Assembly (NCBI GenBank): GCA_030838025.1
Contig: JAUTXM010000355.1
Location: 1 to 10,741 of the forward strand
Direction: 5' to 3'
Length of the DNA stretch: 10,741 bases
Source of the DNA: Acidimicrobiaceae bacterium
GTDB taxonomy: Bacteria; Actinomycetota; Acidimicrobiia; Acidimicrobiales; Palsa-688
Under the pieces are notes generated by a model. The model saw only the letters and a program-made list of their open reading frames with translations, did not search any database and was not told where the DNA came from. Below are positions 1-6,769 of this stretch, piece after piece (the stretch's first letter is position 1; each line of letters opens with the position of its first letter). Both the position numbers and the translations under genes were made by a program.

Positions 1-708
1 ACGATGGGCGAGCGGCAGTTCAAGTCGATCAGCGGGGTCGTTCTTCTCCTGGCCATCGTGTGCTCGTTCCTGCTCGCGGGCTACGTGAGCGGGCGGATGT
101 CGCGGCGCAGCGGCGCCACCCACGGCCTGCTGGCCGGAATCACGGGCGTCGTTCTGTCAGCCGTGGCGGTCGCTGCGGTGGTCGGCACCGGGACGGACAA
201 CGGGCTGGCCCGGGTGGCCCGCCATATCCATGTGGTCGACACCTGGACGCAGTGGCGTTCCTTCGGCCTCATCGCCGCGGTGCTCGCGGTCGCCGCCATG
301 GTGTTGGGCGGCCTCGCGGGCGGCGTCGAGGGAGAGCGGTGGCACGGCAAACTGCTGTCGCGCGCCGTCGATCCGTCCTATGGGCCCGAAGCCGACGAGC
401 AGGCCGCAGCGCGCAACAGCCTCGCCGAGGCCGAGGCGGCGCACTTGGCCGCCGCCAACCGGGTCGGGCGGGTAACGAGCGCCGGCAAGACACCCGCCAC
501 GGCAACCCCCACTCCGACGACGACGACGCCGGTCACCGGTGGGACCGGTGAATCTGGTGGAACGACTCGGCTGCCCGCTCGCGCGGTGGCGGCGGAGTCG
601 ACCCGCGCCGCGACCCGTGATGGGCAGGCGACGGACACCACCATCGATCCCGGGGCCGACACCGCGGCCCGGCATCGCCGGTCCCGTCATCTGCTCGGCC
701 GCCGGTAG
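1..708 (+). CDS. Multi-pass membrane protein of unknown function, 5' end cut by window
   Basis: The frame is open through base 1, so the real start is probably upstream; the first ATG inside the window is at 4 (234 residues). Counting from that ATG, three hydrophobic stretches (about residues 9-30, 42-64 and 87-108) look like membrane helices. Between the first two lies GYVSGRMSRRSG, a glycine/arginine-rich loop of the kind seen in small actinobacterial membrane proteins with a 'GGYVAGRM' motif. The last ~110 residues are soluble: an Ala/Glu-rich stretch that could be helical (about 132-155), then a low-complexity Thr/Pro/Gly tail rich in short TPT repeats, ending in basic residues. This tail is probably disordered. 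The gene ends 22 bp from the stop codon of the convergent ABC-F gene. I cannot assign a function; it is real because codon use is strongly GC3-biased and the hydrophobic pattern is coherent. Confidence 0.6.
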   Translation, partial: TMGERQFKSISGVVLLLAIVCSFLLAGYVSGRMSRRSGATHGLLAGITGVVLSAVAVAAVVGTGTDNGLARVARHIHVVDTWTQWRSFGLIAAVLAVAAMVLGGLAGGVEGERWHGKLLSRAVDPSYGPEADEQAAARNSLAEAEAAHLAAANRVGRVTSAGKTPATATPTPTTTTPVTGGTGESGGTTRLPARAVAAESTRAATRDGQATDTTIDPGADTAARHRRSRHLLGRR

Positions 709-730
709 TCCTCCAGGCAAACCCCGGGCG

Positions 731-2326
731 CTACGCCAGCGCGACCAGTTCGAGTAGGTCGTCGCTCCACGCATCGACCGTTCCGTCGGGCATCACCAGC
801 ACCTCGTCGGGGTCCAGTTCCGCGACAAAGGCGCTGTCATGGCTCACCACGACCATGGCGCCCGGCCACGCTGCGAGCGCCTGACCGATGGCTTCCCTCG
901 AGGGCGGGTCCAAGTTGTTGGTCGGCTCGTCCAGGAGCAAAAGGTTGTGCCGCCCCGCGACCAACTGGGCCAGTGCCAGCTTGGTCTTTTCCCCCCCTGA
1001 CAGCGTCGAGGCGTCCTGAAACGCCATCTCGCCGGTGAGGCCGAACATCCCCAGAAGGCCCCGCATCACCATCTCAGGCATGGGAACGTCGGCCGAGCCG
1101 CGCATGTGGTCGAGGACCGTGACGCCGGCTCGAATTCCCTCGTGTTCCTGGGCGTAATACCCGAGGGACACGTCGAGGCCGAGACGGACAGTACCGGCCG
1201 AGGCCTCGGACTCTCCGGCCAGGATGCGCAACAGGCTGGTCTTGCCGGCGCCGTTCAGGCCCAGGACGAGGAGGCGCCGGCCGCGCTCGACCGCGAAGTC
1301 GACACCTTCGAACACCGGTGGGCCGCCGTATGCCTTGGCCAGATCGGTCACTTCGAGCACCACCCGCCCCGAATGCGGCGGTTCGGGGAGGCGCACCTTG
1401 TACTTGCGCTCCTTGGCAGGACCGGTGACCGCCTCTGATTGCAGCCGGCTGACGCGGCGATCCAGGGTCTTGGCCACGCGCGCCCGCTTGGCCGTCTGAT
1501 GGCGCATGGCGTCGGCCAGCGACCCCAGGCGCTGGATCTCCGCCTTTTGGCGCTCGGCCAGGCGAGCCACGCGCTCTTCGTCGGCGGCCCGGGCCTTGCG
1601 GTACTGGGAGTACGTGCCCTTGTACTCCACCATGTCGCCCTCGTCGATGTGGAGCACGCGGGTGATGGCGGCGTCGAGCAGGTGGAGGTCATGGCTCACG
1701 ACCAACAAGGCGCCACGGTACGTACGCAGGAACCCCATGAGCCAGTTCTTGGCGTCGCTGTCGAGGTGGTTGGTGGGCTCGTCGAGGAGCAGCACGTCGC
1801 TGCCCGCGAAGAGGATCCGGGCCAGCTCGATGCGGCGGCGCTCGCCGCCGGAGAGGACCGTGATGGGCAGGTCGACCCGGTCGGGCGCCAAGCCCAGTCC
1901 ATGGGCCAGCCGGCGGACATCGGAGTCGGCGGCATACCCGCCGTCGGATCGGAAGTTCTCCTCGGCTCGGGCGAAGCGCGACACGTTGCGCTCCGACGGG
2001 TCCTCCTCGACCGCCAGACGCAGCTTTTCGAGCCGTCGCGCCGCCTCGTCCAAACCCCGGCCGGAGAGCACGTGGCACAGGCCCGTGGCATCGACACCCG
2101 AACCGCGCGGACGCGGGTCCTGAGGGAGGTAGCCCAGCGCGCCGGGGTGGACGCAGGTTCCGGCAGCCGGCGGTGCCTCCCCGGCCAGGACCTTGAGCAG
2201 GCTGGTCTTGCCCGTGCCGTTGCGCCCGACCAAGCCCACTTTCTCACCGGCGCGCACGGTGAACGACGCCTCGACAAGGGTGAGCCGCCCCCCGACTTCA
2301 ACGCTCAGATCGCGGGCCTGGAGCAC
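731..2326 (-). CDS. ABC-F family ATPase (ribosome-associated, EttA/Uup-like)
   Basis: This protein (531 residues from the GTG at 2326) has two ATPase domains in one chain and no membrane segment, the ABC-F layout. Members act on ribosomes as translation factors or antibiotic-protection proteins. Domain 1 has Walker A GRNGTGKT (34-41), signature LSGGE (158-162), Walker B LLLDEP with TNHLD, and H-loop His212. The linker (about 234-305) is a charged, probably coiled-coil P-site-tRNA-interaction region beginning YKGTYSQY. Domain 2 has GLNGAGKT (356-363), LSGGE (442-446), LLLLDEPTNNLD and His496. Both catalytic sites look intact. Family members usually begin just before the 'LQARDLSV' strand, so I chose GTG 2326. 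The frame stays open to an ATG at 2416 (561 residues), but those extra 30 residues look non-conserved and cover a hairpin. Housekeeping role or drug resistance cannot be told from sequence alone. Confidence 0.9.
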   Translation of the reverse strand: MLQARDLSVEVGGRLTLVEASFTVRAGEKVGLVGRNGTGKTSLLKVLAGEAPPAAGTCVHPGALGYLPQDPRPRGSGVDATGLCHVLSGRGLDEAARRLEKLRLAVEEDPSERNVSRFARAEENFRSDGGYAADSDVRRLAHGLGLAPDRVDLPITVLSGGERRRIELARILFAGSDVLLLDEPTNHLDSDAKNWLMGFLRTYRGALLVVSHDLHLLDAAITRVLHIDEGDMVEYKGTYSQYRKARAADEERVARLAERQKAEIQRLGSLADAMRHQTAKRARVAKTLDRRVSRLQSEAVTGPAKERKYKVRLPEPPHSGRVVLEVTDLAKAYGGPPVFEGVDFAVERGRRLLVLGLNGAGKTSLLRILAGESEASAGTVRLGLDVSLGYYAQEHEGIRAGVTVLDHMRGSADVPMPEMVMRGLLGMFGLTGEMAFQDASTLSGGEKTKLALAQLVAGRHNLLLLDEPTNNLDPPSREAIGQALAAWPGAMVVVSHDSAFVAELDPDEVLVMPDGTVDAWSDDLLELVALA

Positions 2327-2358
2327 ACTACCATGATGACGGCTCGGTGGGGGTACCA

Positions 2359-2377
2359 GCGAACGGTTTCCGTTCGC
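2359..2377 (-). promoter_or_regulatory. 8-bp perfect hairpin upstream of the ABC-F gene
   Basis: GCGAACGG and CCGTTCGC are perfectly complementary 8-base arms around a 3-base loop (TTT on +, AAA on -). The hairpin lies 113 nt after the larC stop and 32 nt before the GTG start of the ABC-F gene. No T-run follows on either strand. It could be a larC terminator, an ABC-F leader hairpin, or an operator. The 163-nt gap between larC and the ABC-F start otherwise shows no gene. Confidence 0.45.
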
Positions 2378-2489
2378 CTCCTCGGGCATGGCCTGGCCCA
2401 CCGCAATCATCGCCATCCCGCTACTCGCCCGGCTGCGGGCCGGCCAGGAACACCCCGACGAGACCGACCAGCGGCCGGCGCCGTAAGCG

Positions 2490-3752
2490 TCAGCCCGCTT
2501 GGTCGTCGGGGCCGTCGCTGCCTTCGCCGTCGTCGTCGGGGTGGCGGGCGCTCGGGTGCTCGGCTCGCTCGCCCCGGCGTCGTGCCTGGGCCTCGGCGCG
2601 CCAGGTGATGTCCCGGATGGGTCGCCCGACCCGCCGAGCCACCCGGGCCACGTCGTCGTACTCGGCCTTGACCCGCCCGGGGCTCACCTTGACCCGGACG
2701 GGGAAGCCGTCGACCTCGACCTCCTCGACCTGCCGCCGGGCCAGCCACCGAGTCAGGGTCTGGCCTCGCACCCCGAGCGAACCGGTCTCGGCCATCAGCA
2801 CCTTGACGATCTGGTCGGCCAGGGCGGGGTCGCAGAGGGCGCTGACCACGTAGGCCGGGCGACCCTTTTTCATGATCATCGGTGTGATCCAGGCGTCGTG
2901 TGCCCCTGCCCCCAGCAATTCCAACACGGTGTGGGCCAGCACCTCCCCGGTGGCATCGTCGAGATTGGCTTCCAACAGGACCGTCGGTTGCCCGGTGTTG
3001 ACCAATGATTCGATCGCGGCTCCCTCGGCGAGGGTCGCCTGGCCGATCACGACCTGGGTGGCATTGGGCAGGCCGTCGAGGTCCCGGCTGCCCGCCCCGA
3101 AGCCACTCACCTGGATGCGCATCGGCGGCATGGGTCCCCACCCGACGGCCAAGGCAGCGAGGAGGGCCGCACCGGTCGGCGTGGTGAGTTCCACCTGGAT
3201 GTCCCGCCCGTACGTCGGTGCCCCCCGCAGGAGCTCGACGACGGCCGGCGCCGGGTTGGGCAGGGCGCCGTGGCTGCTGCGGATCATCCCGCTTCCGGTG
3301 GCCACAGGACTGGCGTGGACCTCGTCGACACCCAGCAACTCCAACGCGGTGCACGTCCCGACGATGTCGACGATGGCGTCGATCCCACCCAGTTCGTGGA
3401 AATGGACCTGCGCCGGGGGCCGGCGATGCAGGCGGCCCTCCACCTCGGCCAAGGCGGCGAAGGTGGCCAGCGCCCGTTGCCTCACCCGCTCCGGCAGCCT
3501 GGCCTCGGTGAGCACCCCGGCAATATGGGCGTAGGTCCGGATCACACCGGTCTCGTCCGCCTCGACATTCACGTGGGTCGCGGCCACGCCGCAGCGCAGC
3601 ACGGGCTCGGCGCTGATGTGCCAGCCCTCGATCGGCAGCGCCCGAAGCACCTCGACCACGGCCTCGAGATCGGCGCCCGCGTCGACCAGGCTACCCAGCG
3701 CCATGTCGCCCGCGATCCCCGCGAAGCAATGCCACCACGCGACGGTCGTCAC
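2490..3752 (-). CDS. larC: LarC, nickel-pincer cofactor cyclometallase (nickel insertion)
   Basis: LarC performs the last step of nickel-pincer nucleotide synthesis: CTP-dependent insertion of nickel into the dithiolated pyridinium mononucleotide. The cofactor serves lactate racemase and relatives. Family hallmarks appear in order: HCFAGIAGDM near the N-terminus (8-17), HFHELGGIDAIVDIVG (117-132), TPTGAALLAAL (191-201), NLDDATGEVLAHTVLELL (263-280), ITPMIMKKGRP (289-299) and ETGSLGVRG (322-330). Residues 391-420 are an Arg/Asp-rich, probably disordered tail. At 420 residues it is a single uninterrupted frame, unlike the Lactobacillus gene, which needs a ribosomal frameshift. The frame is open upstream to 4046, but those residues lack LarC features and overlap larB, so I start at GTG 3752, just before the conserved first strand. 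It lies downstream of larB on the same strand, supporting an operon. Confidence 0.92.
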   Translation of the reverse strand: MTTVAWWHCFAGIAGDMALGSLVDAGADLEAVVEVLRALPIEGWHISAEPVLRCGVAATHVNVEADETGVIRTYAHIAGVLTEARLPERVRQRALATFAALAEVEGRLHRRPPAQVHFHELGGIDAIVDIVGTCTALELLGVDEVHASPVATGSGMIRSSHGALPNPAPAVVELLRGAPTYGRDIQVELTTPTGAALLAALAVGWGPMPPMRIQVSGFGAGSRDLDGLPNATQVVIGQATLAEGAAIESLVNTGQPTVLLEANLDDATGEVLAHTVLELLGAGAHDAWITPMIMKKGRPAYVVSALCDPALADQIVKVLMAETGSLGVRGQTLTRWLARRQVEEVEVDGFPVRVKVSPGRVKAEYDDVARVARRVGRPIRDITWRAEAQARRRGERAEHPSARHPDDDGEGSDGPDDQAG

Positions 3753-3942
3753 GAGCGACCGCCCCGCCGGGCTCCGCCCCGCCAACCGTGGAGGGAAGTG
3801 GCACCTCGGACGCCACGTTGGCGCCACAGAAGCGCATCCGCCGCCAAACGTCGTGGGAACCAAGGAGTGAAGCTGGGCCCTGGGCGGCACGTTGTCTCCA
3901 CGGAACGAACTGCGCCGCGATCCTCCGCCCGTAGGAGGCCGG
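3753..3942 (-). other. 190-nt larB-larC intergenic leader with competing inverted repeats
   Basis: I see no convincing gene here. Seen on the + strand: ACGTTGGCG (3815-3823) pairs with CGCCAAACGT (3842-3851) with one bulged base. GTGGC (3798-3802) pairs with GCCAC (3812-3816), which overlaps the first arm, so the two stems would exclude each other. A short stem CCTCC/GGAGG (3922-3926/3934-3938) sits directly after the larB stop. This is a long gap for two genes of one pathway, so an RNA leader or internal promoter for larC is possible. That is inference only. Confidence 0.3.
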
Positions 3943-4707
3943 TCACATTGGCTCCGGTGCTTCCTCGGCCGGGCCGAGGATGCGAGCGACGGCACAAGCG
4001 GCACCGAAGCCGTTGTCGATCCCGACCACGACCACCCCGGCCGCACACGACGCGAGCATCGCCAGCAAAGCGGTCACGCCTTCGAGACCGGCGCCGTAGC
4101 CGACACTGGTGGGCACCGCGATCAGCGGTGCCCCGGTCAGTCCGCCGATCACGCTGGCCAGCGCCCCCTCCATGCCGGCCACGGCAATCACCGCGTCGGC
4201 GCCGACCAGGTCGTCGAGCACGTCGATCAGGCGATGGATGCCGGCTACGCCGCAGTCGGCAATGAGGGACGCCTTGAAACCCAACGCTTCCAGTGTCGCC
4301 TGGCACTGATCGGCGACGGGGAGGTCGGCGGTTCCCGCGGTGATGATGAGGACCTGCTCGGGCCGGGGTGGTGCGGCCCGCCAGACGACGGTAGATCCGG
4401 TCCGGACGCCTCCGGGGTTGGCCGCCATGGCGGCACCCGCCTGAGTGTCGTTGACCAGCGTCAGCAGGACCGGTCCGCCATGTGGCTCCGACAGGAGTTC
4501 GGAGACGATGCCCGCGCACTGCGCCGGCGTTTTTCCCCGGCCATATACCGCTTCGGGAAGACCCTGACGGAGGCTGCGGTGATGGTCGACCCGGGCGTAT
4601 CCCAAGTCGGCGAAAGGGAGGCGCTGCAGCGCCCGCAGCGCCTCGTCGGGGCTGCAGGCACCGGCGCGGACCTCCTCGAGCAGCTTTCGAAGGGCGGCGG
4701 CGTCCAT
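3943..4707 (-). CDS. larB: LarB, pyridinium-3,5-biscarboxylate mononucleotide synthase
   Basis: LarB carboxylates the pyridinium ring of nicotinate adenine dinucleotide and hydrolyses the phosphoanhydride, the first step of nickel-pincer cofactor synthesis. The fold is related to AIR carboxylase (PurE). The 254 residues show the typical N-terminal helical part with FADLGYARVDHHRSLRQGLPE (32-52) and VYGRGKTPAQ. The carboxylase part follows: ITAGTADLPVADQ (122-134), DCGVAGIHRL (151-160), AGMEGALASVIGGL (177-190), PTSVGYGAG, and SCAAG...GIDNGFGAA (220-237). The cysteine in that last motif (Cys221) is the one the family uses for a transient cysteinyl-pyridine intermediate. ATG 4707 has TAGGA five bases upstream; the frame is open to 4779, but the extra residues are not LarB-like and would overlap pheA. 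larC follows after 190 nt; larE is not in this window. Confidence 0.92.
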   Translation of the reverse strand: MDAAALRKLLEEVRAGACSPDEALRALQRLPFADLGYARVDHHRSLRQGLPEAVYGRGKTPAQCAGIVSELLSEPHGGPVLLTLVNDTQAGAAMAANPGGVRTGSTVVWRAAPPRPEQVLIITAGTADLPVADQCQATLEALGFKASLIADCGVAGIHRLIDVLDDLVGADAVIAVAGMEGALASVIGGLTGAPLIAVPTSVGYGAGLEGVTALLAMLASCAAGVVVVGIDNGFGAACAVARILGPAEEAPEPM

Positions 4708-4715
4708 GTCCGTCC

Positions 4716-4721
4716 TATCCT
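4716..4721 (+). promoter_or_regulatory. Candidate -10 box for a leaderless pheA transcript
   Basis: TATCCT fits the TAnnnT pattern of actinobacterial -10 boxes, and its last base is nine bases before the pheA ATG at 4731. That distance would put transcription start at or next to the ATG, giving a leaderless mRNA. No Shine-Dalgarno sequence precedes pheA, in agreement. No clear -35 is seen. On the other strand the same bases form the purine-rich AGGATAGGA in front of larB. Confidence 0.45.
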
Positions 4722-4730
4722 GCCCGCACC

Positions 4731-5693
4731 ATGAGTGATCGCGCCTCCCGGCCCCCCCGGATCGGCTTCCTCGGGCCACCCGGGACGTTCTCCGAGGAAG
4801 CCCTGCTCTCAGAGCCCGACCTGGCCGCGGCGGAGGTGGTGCCGCTGGCCACGTTTCCCGAGGTGGTGGCGGCGGTCGAGCGCGGTGAGACCGACCTCGG
4901 GTTCCTGGCCATCGAGAACTCGATCGAGGGGACGGTCAACACCAACCTCGATGCCCTGGTCTTCGACCGGAACCTCCTCATCGTGCGCGAGGTCGTGCTC
5001 GTCATCCAGCAGAACCTGCTGGCGCCTCCCGGAACCAGGCTCGAGGATGTCAAGCGGGTGGTGTCGTTTCCCCACGCCACCGCCCAATGCCGGCGCTGGC
5101 TGCAGGCCCATGTGCCCGGGGTCGAGGAGGTGCCCGCTTCGTCGACTGCGGAGGGGGTGCGCCTCGTCGGTGAGGAGCGGCCGGCGGCGACCGCGGCCAT
5201 CGGGACCAGGCTGGCGGCGTCGCTGTACGGGCTGGACGTGCTGGCGACCGACATCGAGGATCACGACGACAACGCCACCCGTTTCGTGCTCGTGGCCCGG
5301 CCCGAACACGGGATCCCGCCGCCGACCGGGCACGACAAGACCAGCATCGTGTGCTTCCAGTTCGACGACAAGCCGGGCAGCCTGCACGGGATCCTCGGCC
5401 AGTTTTCGGCCCGCAACCTCAACTTGACCAAGCTCGAGTCGCGGCCCACGAAGAAGGGGCTGGGGGATTACTGCTTCATCATCGATCTCGACGGCCACGT
5501 CGACGACGAAGTGGTCGCCGACTGTCTGCGGGACCTGCACGCCACGTTGCCGGCGGTGAAGTTTCTGGGGTCATATCCGGCGGCGGGGGCCCACGGGCCG
5601 GAGCGGCGGCGGGACGCGGAGGCGGCGTGGAGGGCGGCGGACGATTGGATCAGCGACCTGCGGGGCCGGATCCAGAATCCGTCGTCCGGGTAG
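4731..5693 (+). CDS. pheA: Prephenate dehydratase (PDT domain plus ACT domain)
   Basis: PheA converts prephenate to phenylpyruvate, the committed step to phenylalanine, in the cytosol. The 320 residues show a periplasmic-binding-like PDT domain (about 9-190). It opens with GFLGPPGTFSEEA (12-24), carries AIENSIEGTVNTNLD (60-74), and has the catalytic-region motif ATRF (182-185). A C-terminal ACT domain (about 204-282) follows, with KPGSLHGILGQFSARNLNL and ESRP (236-239), the regions that bind phenylalanine for feedback inhibition in this family. There is no chorismate mutase domain, so it is the monofunctional form usual in actinobacteria. The last ~35 residues are a charged extension. The frame is open upstream to 4482, but that part overlaps larB; ATG 4731 is where homology-like sequence begins. 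It is divergent from larB with 23 bp between the two starts. Confidence 0.95.
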   Translation: MSDRASRPPRIGFLGPPGTFSEEALLSEPDLAAAEVVPLATFPEVVAAVERGETDLGFLAIENSIEGTVNTNLDALVFDRNLLIVREVVLVIQQNLLAPPGTRLEDVKRVVSFPHATAQCRRWLQAHVPGVEEVPASSTAEGVRLVGEERPAATAAIGTRLAASLYGLDVLATDIEDHDDNATRFVLVARPEHGIPPPTGHDKTSIVCFQFDDKPGSLHGILGQFSARNLNLTKLESRPTKKGLGDYCFIIDLDGHVDDEVVADCLRDLHATLPAVKFLGSYPAAGAHGPERRRDAEAAWRAADDWISDLRGRIQNPSSG

Positions 5694-5764
5694 GGTGGGG
5701 ACGGCCGGCGCCATCGGCTCGGGCAGGACGGGAGGGCCGGAAGCCGGGCGGCCGAGCGGGATGG

Positions 5765-5782
5765 GCGCCAAACGATTGGCGC
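5765..5782 (+). terminator. Perfect 7-bp hairpin between pheA and tRNA-Ser
   Basis: GCGCCAA, loop ACGA, TTGGCGC is a perfect stem, extendable by one G-T pair on the outside. It lies about 70 nt after the pheA stop and 16 nt before the tRNA. There is no T-run, which is common for actinobacterial terminators. It could equally be an operator or processing element for the tRNA. The rest of 5694-5798 is GC-rich with no gene and no clear tRNA promoter. Confidence 0.4.
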
Positions 5783-5798
5783 TGAAGGAACTGGCCTG

Positions 5799-5883
5799 GG
5801 AGGGATGGCAGAGCGGCCGAATGCGAAGCTCTTGAAAAGCTTTGGGATGCAAGTCCCCGTGGGTTCAAATCCCACTCCCTCCG
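5799..5883 (+). tRNA. tRNA-Ser (anticodon UGA)
   Basis: The cloverleaf folds by eye: acceptor GGAGGGA/TCCCTCC with discriminator G at 5883. The D-stem is GCA/TGC. The anticodon stem AAGCT/AGCTT carries loop CTTGAAA, giving anticodon TGA (serine, reads UCA). The long variable arm GGGA/TCCC is typical of class II serine tRNAs. The T-arm is GTGGG, loop TTCAAAT, CCCAC. CCA is not encoded, so it must be added after transcription. All stems are fully paired, so it looks functional. Confidence 0.96.
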
Positions 5884-5896
5884 CGCAGTGCTCAGG

Positions 5897-5921
5897 CGGG
5901 ATGCGTGCTCCACGACTCCCG
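5897..5921. terminator. Bidirectional terminator-like hairpin between tRNA-Ser and the ACT gene
   Basis: CGGGA/TCCCG forms the outer stem and CGTG/CACG the inner stem around loop CTC. A 2x2 internal mismatch (TG/AC) separates them. It lies 13 nt after the tRNA and 21 nt beyond the stop of the convergent ACT-domain gene, where both transcripts need to end. No T-run is present. Confidence 0.5.
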
Positions 5922-5942
5922 AGGCCCGGTACTCCTGCAGAA

Positions 5943-6734
5943 TCAGCGAGGAAGCACTCGGCGGACGAGACCGGCGCCGATTCCGCCGAGGGCACCCGCC
6001 ACGTCGACGGCGAGACCCGGCAATGATCGACCACCTCCCGTCAGGTGCGCAGCGAGGGCGCTGGCGTCGGGCTGGCCCACGACGAGGAAATGGTCCTCCA
6101 CCTGACCGCCTACCGCCGCGATGTGAGCCGCCTCGATACTGATCCCTTGGTCGGCGAACCAACGGCAGATGGCCCACAGCAACCCCACCTGGTCGGCTGC
6201 GGTGACGGTGACGACACATCGTCCCATCGCCGATGGCGAGGATCGAACTCTGGCCCGTCCGAGGGGCGTGAAATGGAATGCCGGCGGCTCTTCCTGGCCC
6301 ATCCGCGGCAACCGGCGGCTCAGGCGGTTCCATCGGGCTTCGCTCAGCTCGGCCCGCTTGATGGTCAGGGCGTGCAGGGCCAGTCCGGAACCCGCCCAGC
6401 TCATTGCCGACGCGGCCGACACCGAGAGATCCTCGGCCGCCAGCATCGCCGCGGTGTCCGCCAGTAGCCCCCGACGATCGTGCGCCGCCACGGTGAGACG
6501 GATCCCTCCGTCCTCGAGGGCGTGAGCGACGGCCCGGACCTCCTCGGGCCCGATCGGGGGATGGAACAGCACCAGGTCATGGGCGAGCATTTCCGCGGTG
6601 GCGCTCATGAGCCAGACGGCCGAGGCACCGACGAGCGATTCGTCGATCAGCTCTTGGGGCACGGTGGTCTCGGCCAGCAGACTCCTGACCTCGCTGACAC
6701 TTGCCATCGCCAACGACGCTACGGAGGCCGGCAT
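5943..6734 (-). CDS. Stand-alone tandem ACT-domain protein resembling the GlnD C-terminus
   Basis: Two ACT-type ligand-binding domains can be read. ACT1 (about 78-128) starts RLTVAAHDRRGLLADTAAML. ACT2 (about 172-222) starts CVVTVTAADQVGLLWAIC and ends VEDHFLVVG. The stretch before ACT1 (about 38-75, with WLMSATAEMLAHDLVLFHPP) looks like the junction between the HD domain and the ACT pair of GlnD, the PII uridylyltransferase/uridylyl-removing enzyme. In GlnD the ACT pair senses glutamine. There is no nucleotidyltransferase G-S motif and no HD motif in these 263 residues, so it cannot carry out GlnD chemistry. It may be a free sensor, a regulatory subunit, or a decayed GlnD-like gene; the intact frame and coding bias argue against decay. 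ATG 6734 is the first start after the upstream stop; ATG 6707 is an alternative. AAAGGAG lies ~30 nt upstream, too far to serve ATG 6734. Confidence 0.75.
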   Translation of the reverse strand: MPASVASLAMASVSEVRSLLAETTVPQELIDESLVGASAVWLMSATAEMLAHDLVLFHPPIGPEEVRAVAHALEDGGIRLTVAAHDRRGLLADTAAMLAAEDLSVSAASAMSWAGSGLALHALTIKRAELSEARWNRLSRRLPRMGQEEPPAFHFTPLGRARVRSSPSAMGRCVVTVTAADQVGLLWAICRWFADQGISIEAAHIAAVGGQVEDHFLVVGQPDASALAAHLTGGGRSLPGLAVDVAGALGGIGAGLVRRVLPR

Positions 6735-6769
6735 CGCCGTACGTGAACGGTCGGTGAATAGCTGCTCCT

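Noticed and set aside
728..742. GCGCT/AGCGC stem near the convergent stops of the first gene and the ABC-F gene
   Set aside because: Only 5 bp, mostly inside the end of the ABC-F coding sequence, and common by chance at this GC content.
1439..2608. 389-codon plus-strand frame antisense to the ABC-F gene
   Set aside because: It mirrors the ABC-F codons and ends in Arg/Gly-rich nonsense; no recognisable motif or start signal.
3749..3901. 50-codon minus-strand frame (GTG 3901) whose stop overlaps the larC start as GTGA
   Set aside because: The overlap is typical of coupled genes, but third-position GC is too low for this genome, the product is Arg/Gly-rich, and the only GGAGG is ~20 nt from the GTG.
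3753..3942. Known riboswitch (for example cobalamin or nickel class) before larC
   Set aside because: No recognisable core of a known class could be read; only generic inverted repeats are visible.
3753..4046. N-terminal extension of LarC to an ATG at 4046
   Set aside because: The extra ~98 residues have no LarC features and overlap the end of larB; the family start lies just after GTG 3752.
3270..4265. 331-codon plus-strand frame across larC and larB
   Set aside because: It spans two real genes and their gap in antisense, and the product is Arg/His-rich without structure.
4482..4730. Upstream extension of pheA by 83 codons
   Set aside because: It overlaps the start of larB in antisense and lacks any prephenate dehydratase feature; the conserved region begins right after ATG 4731.
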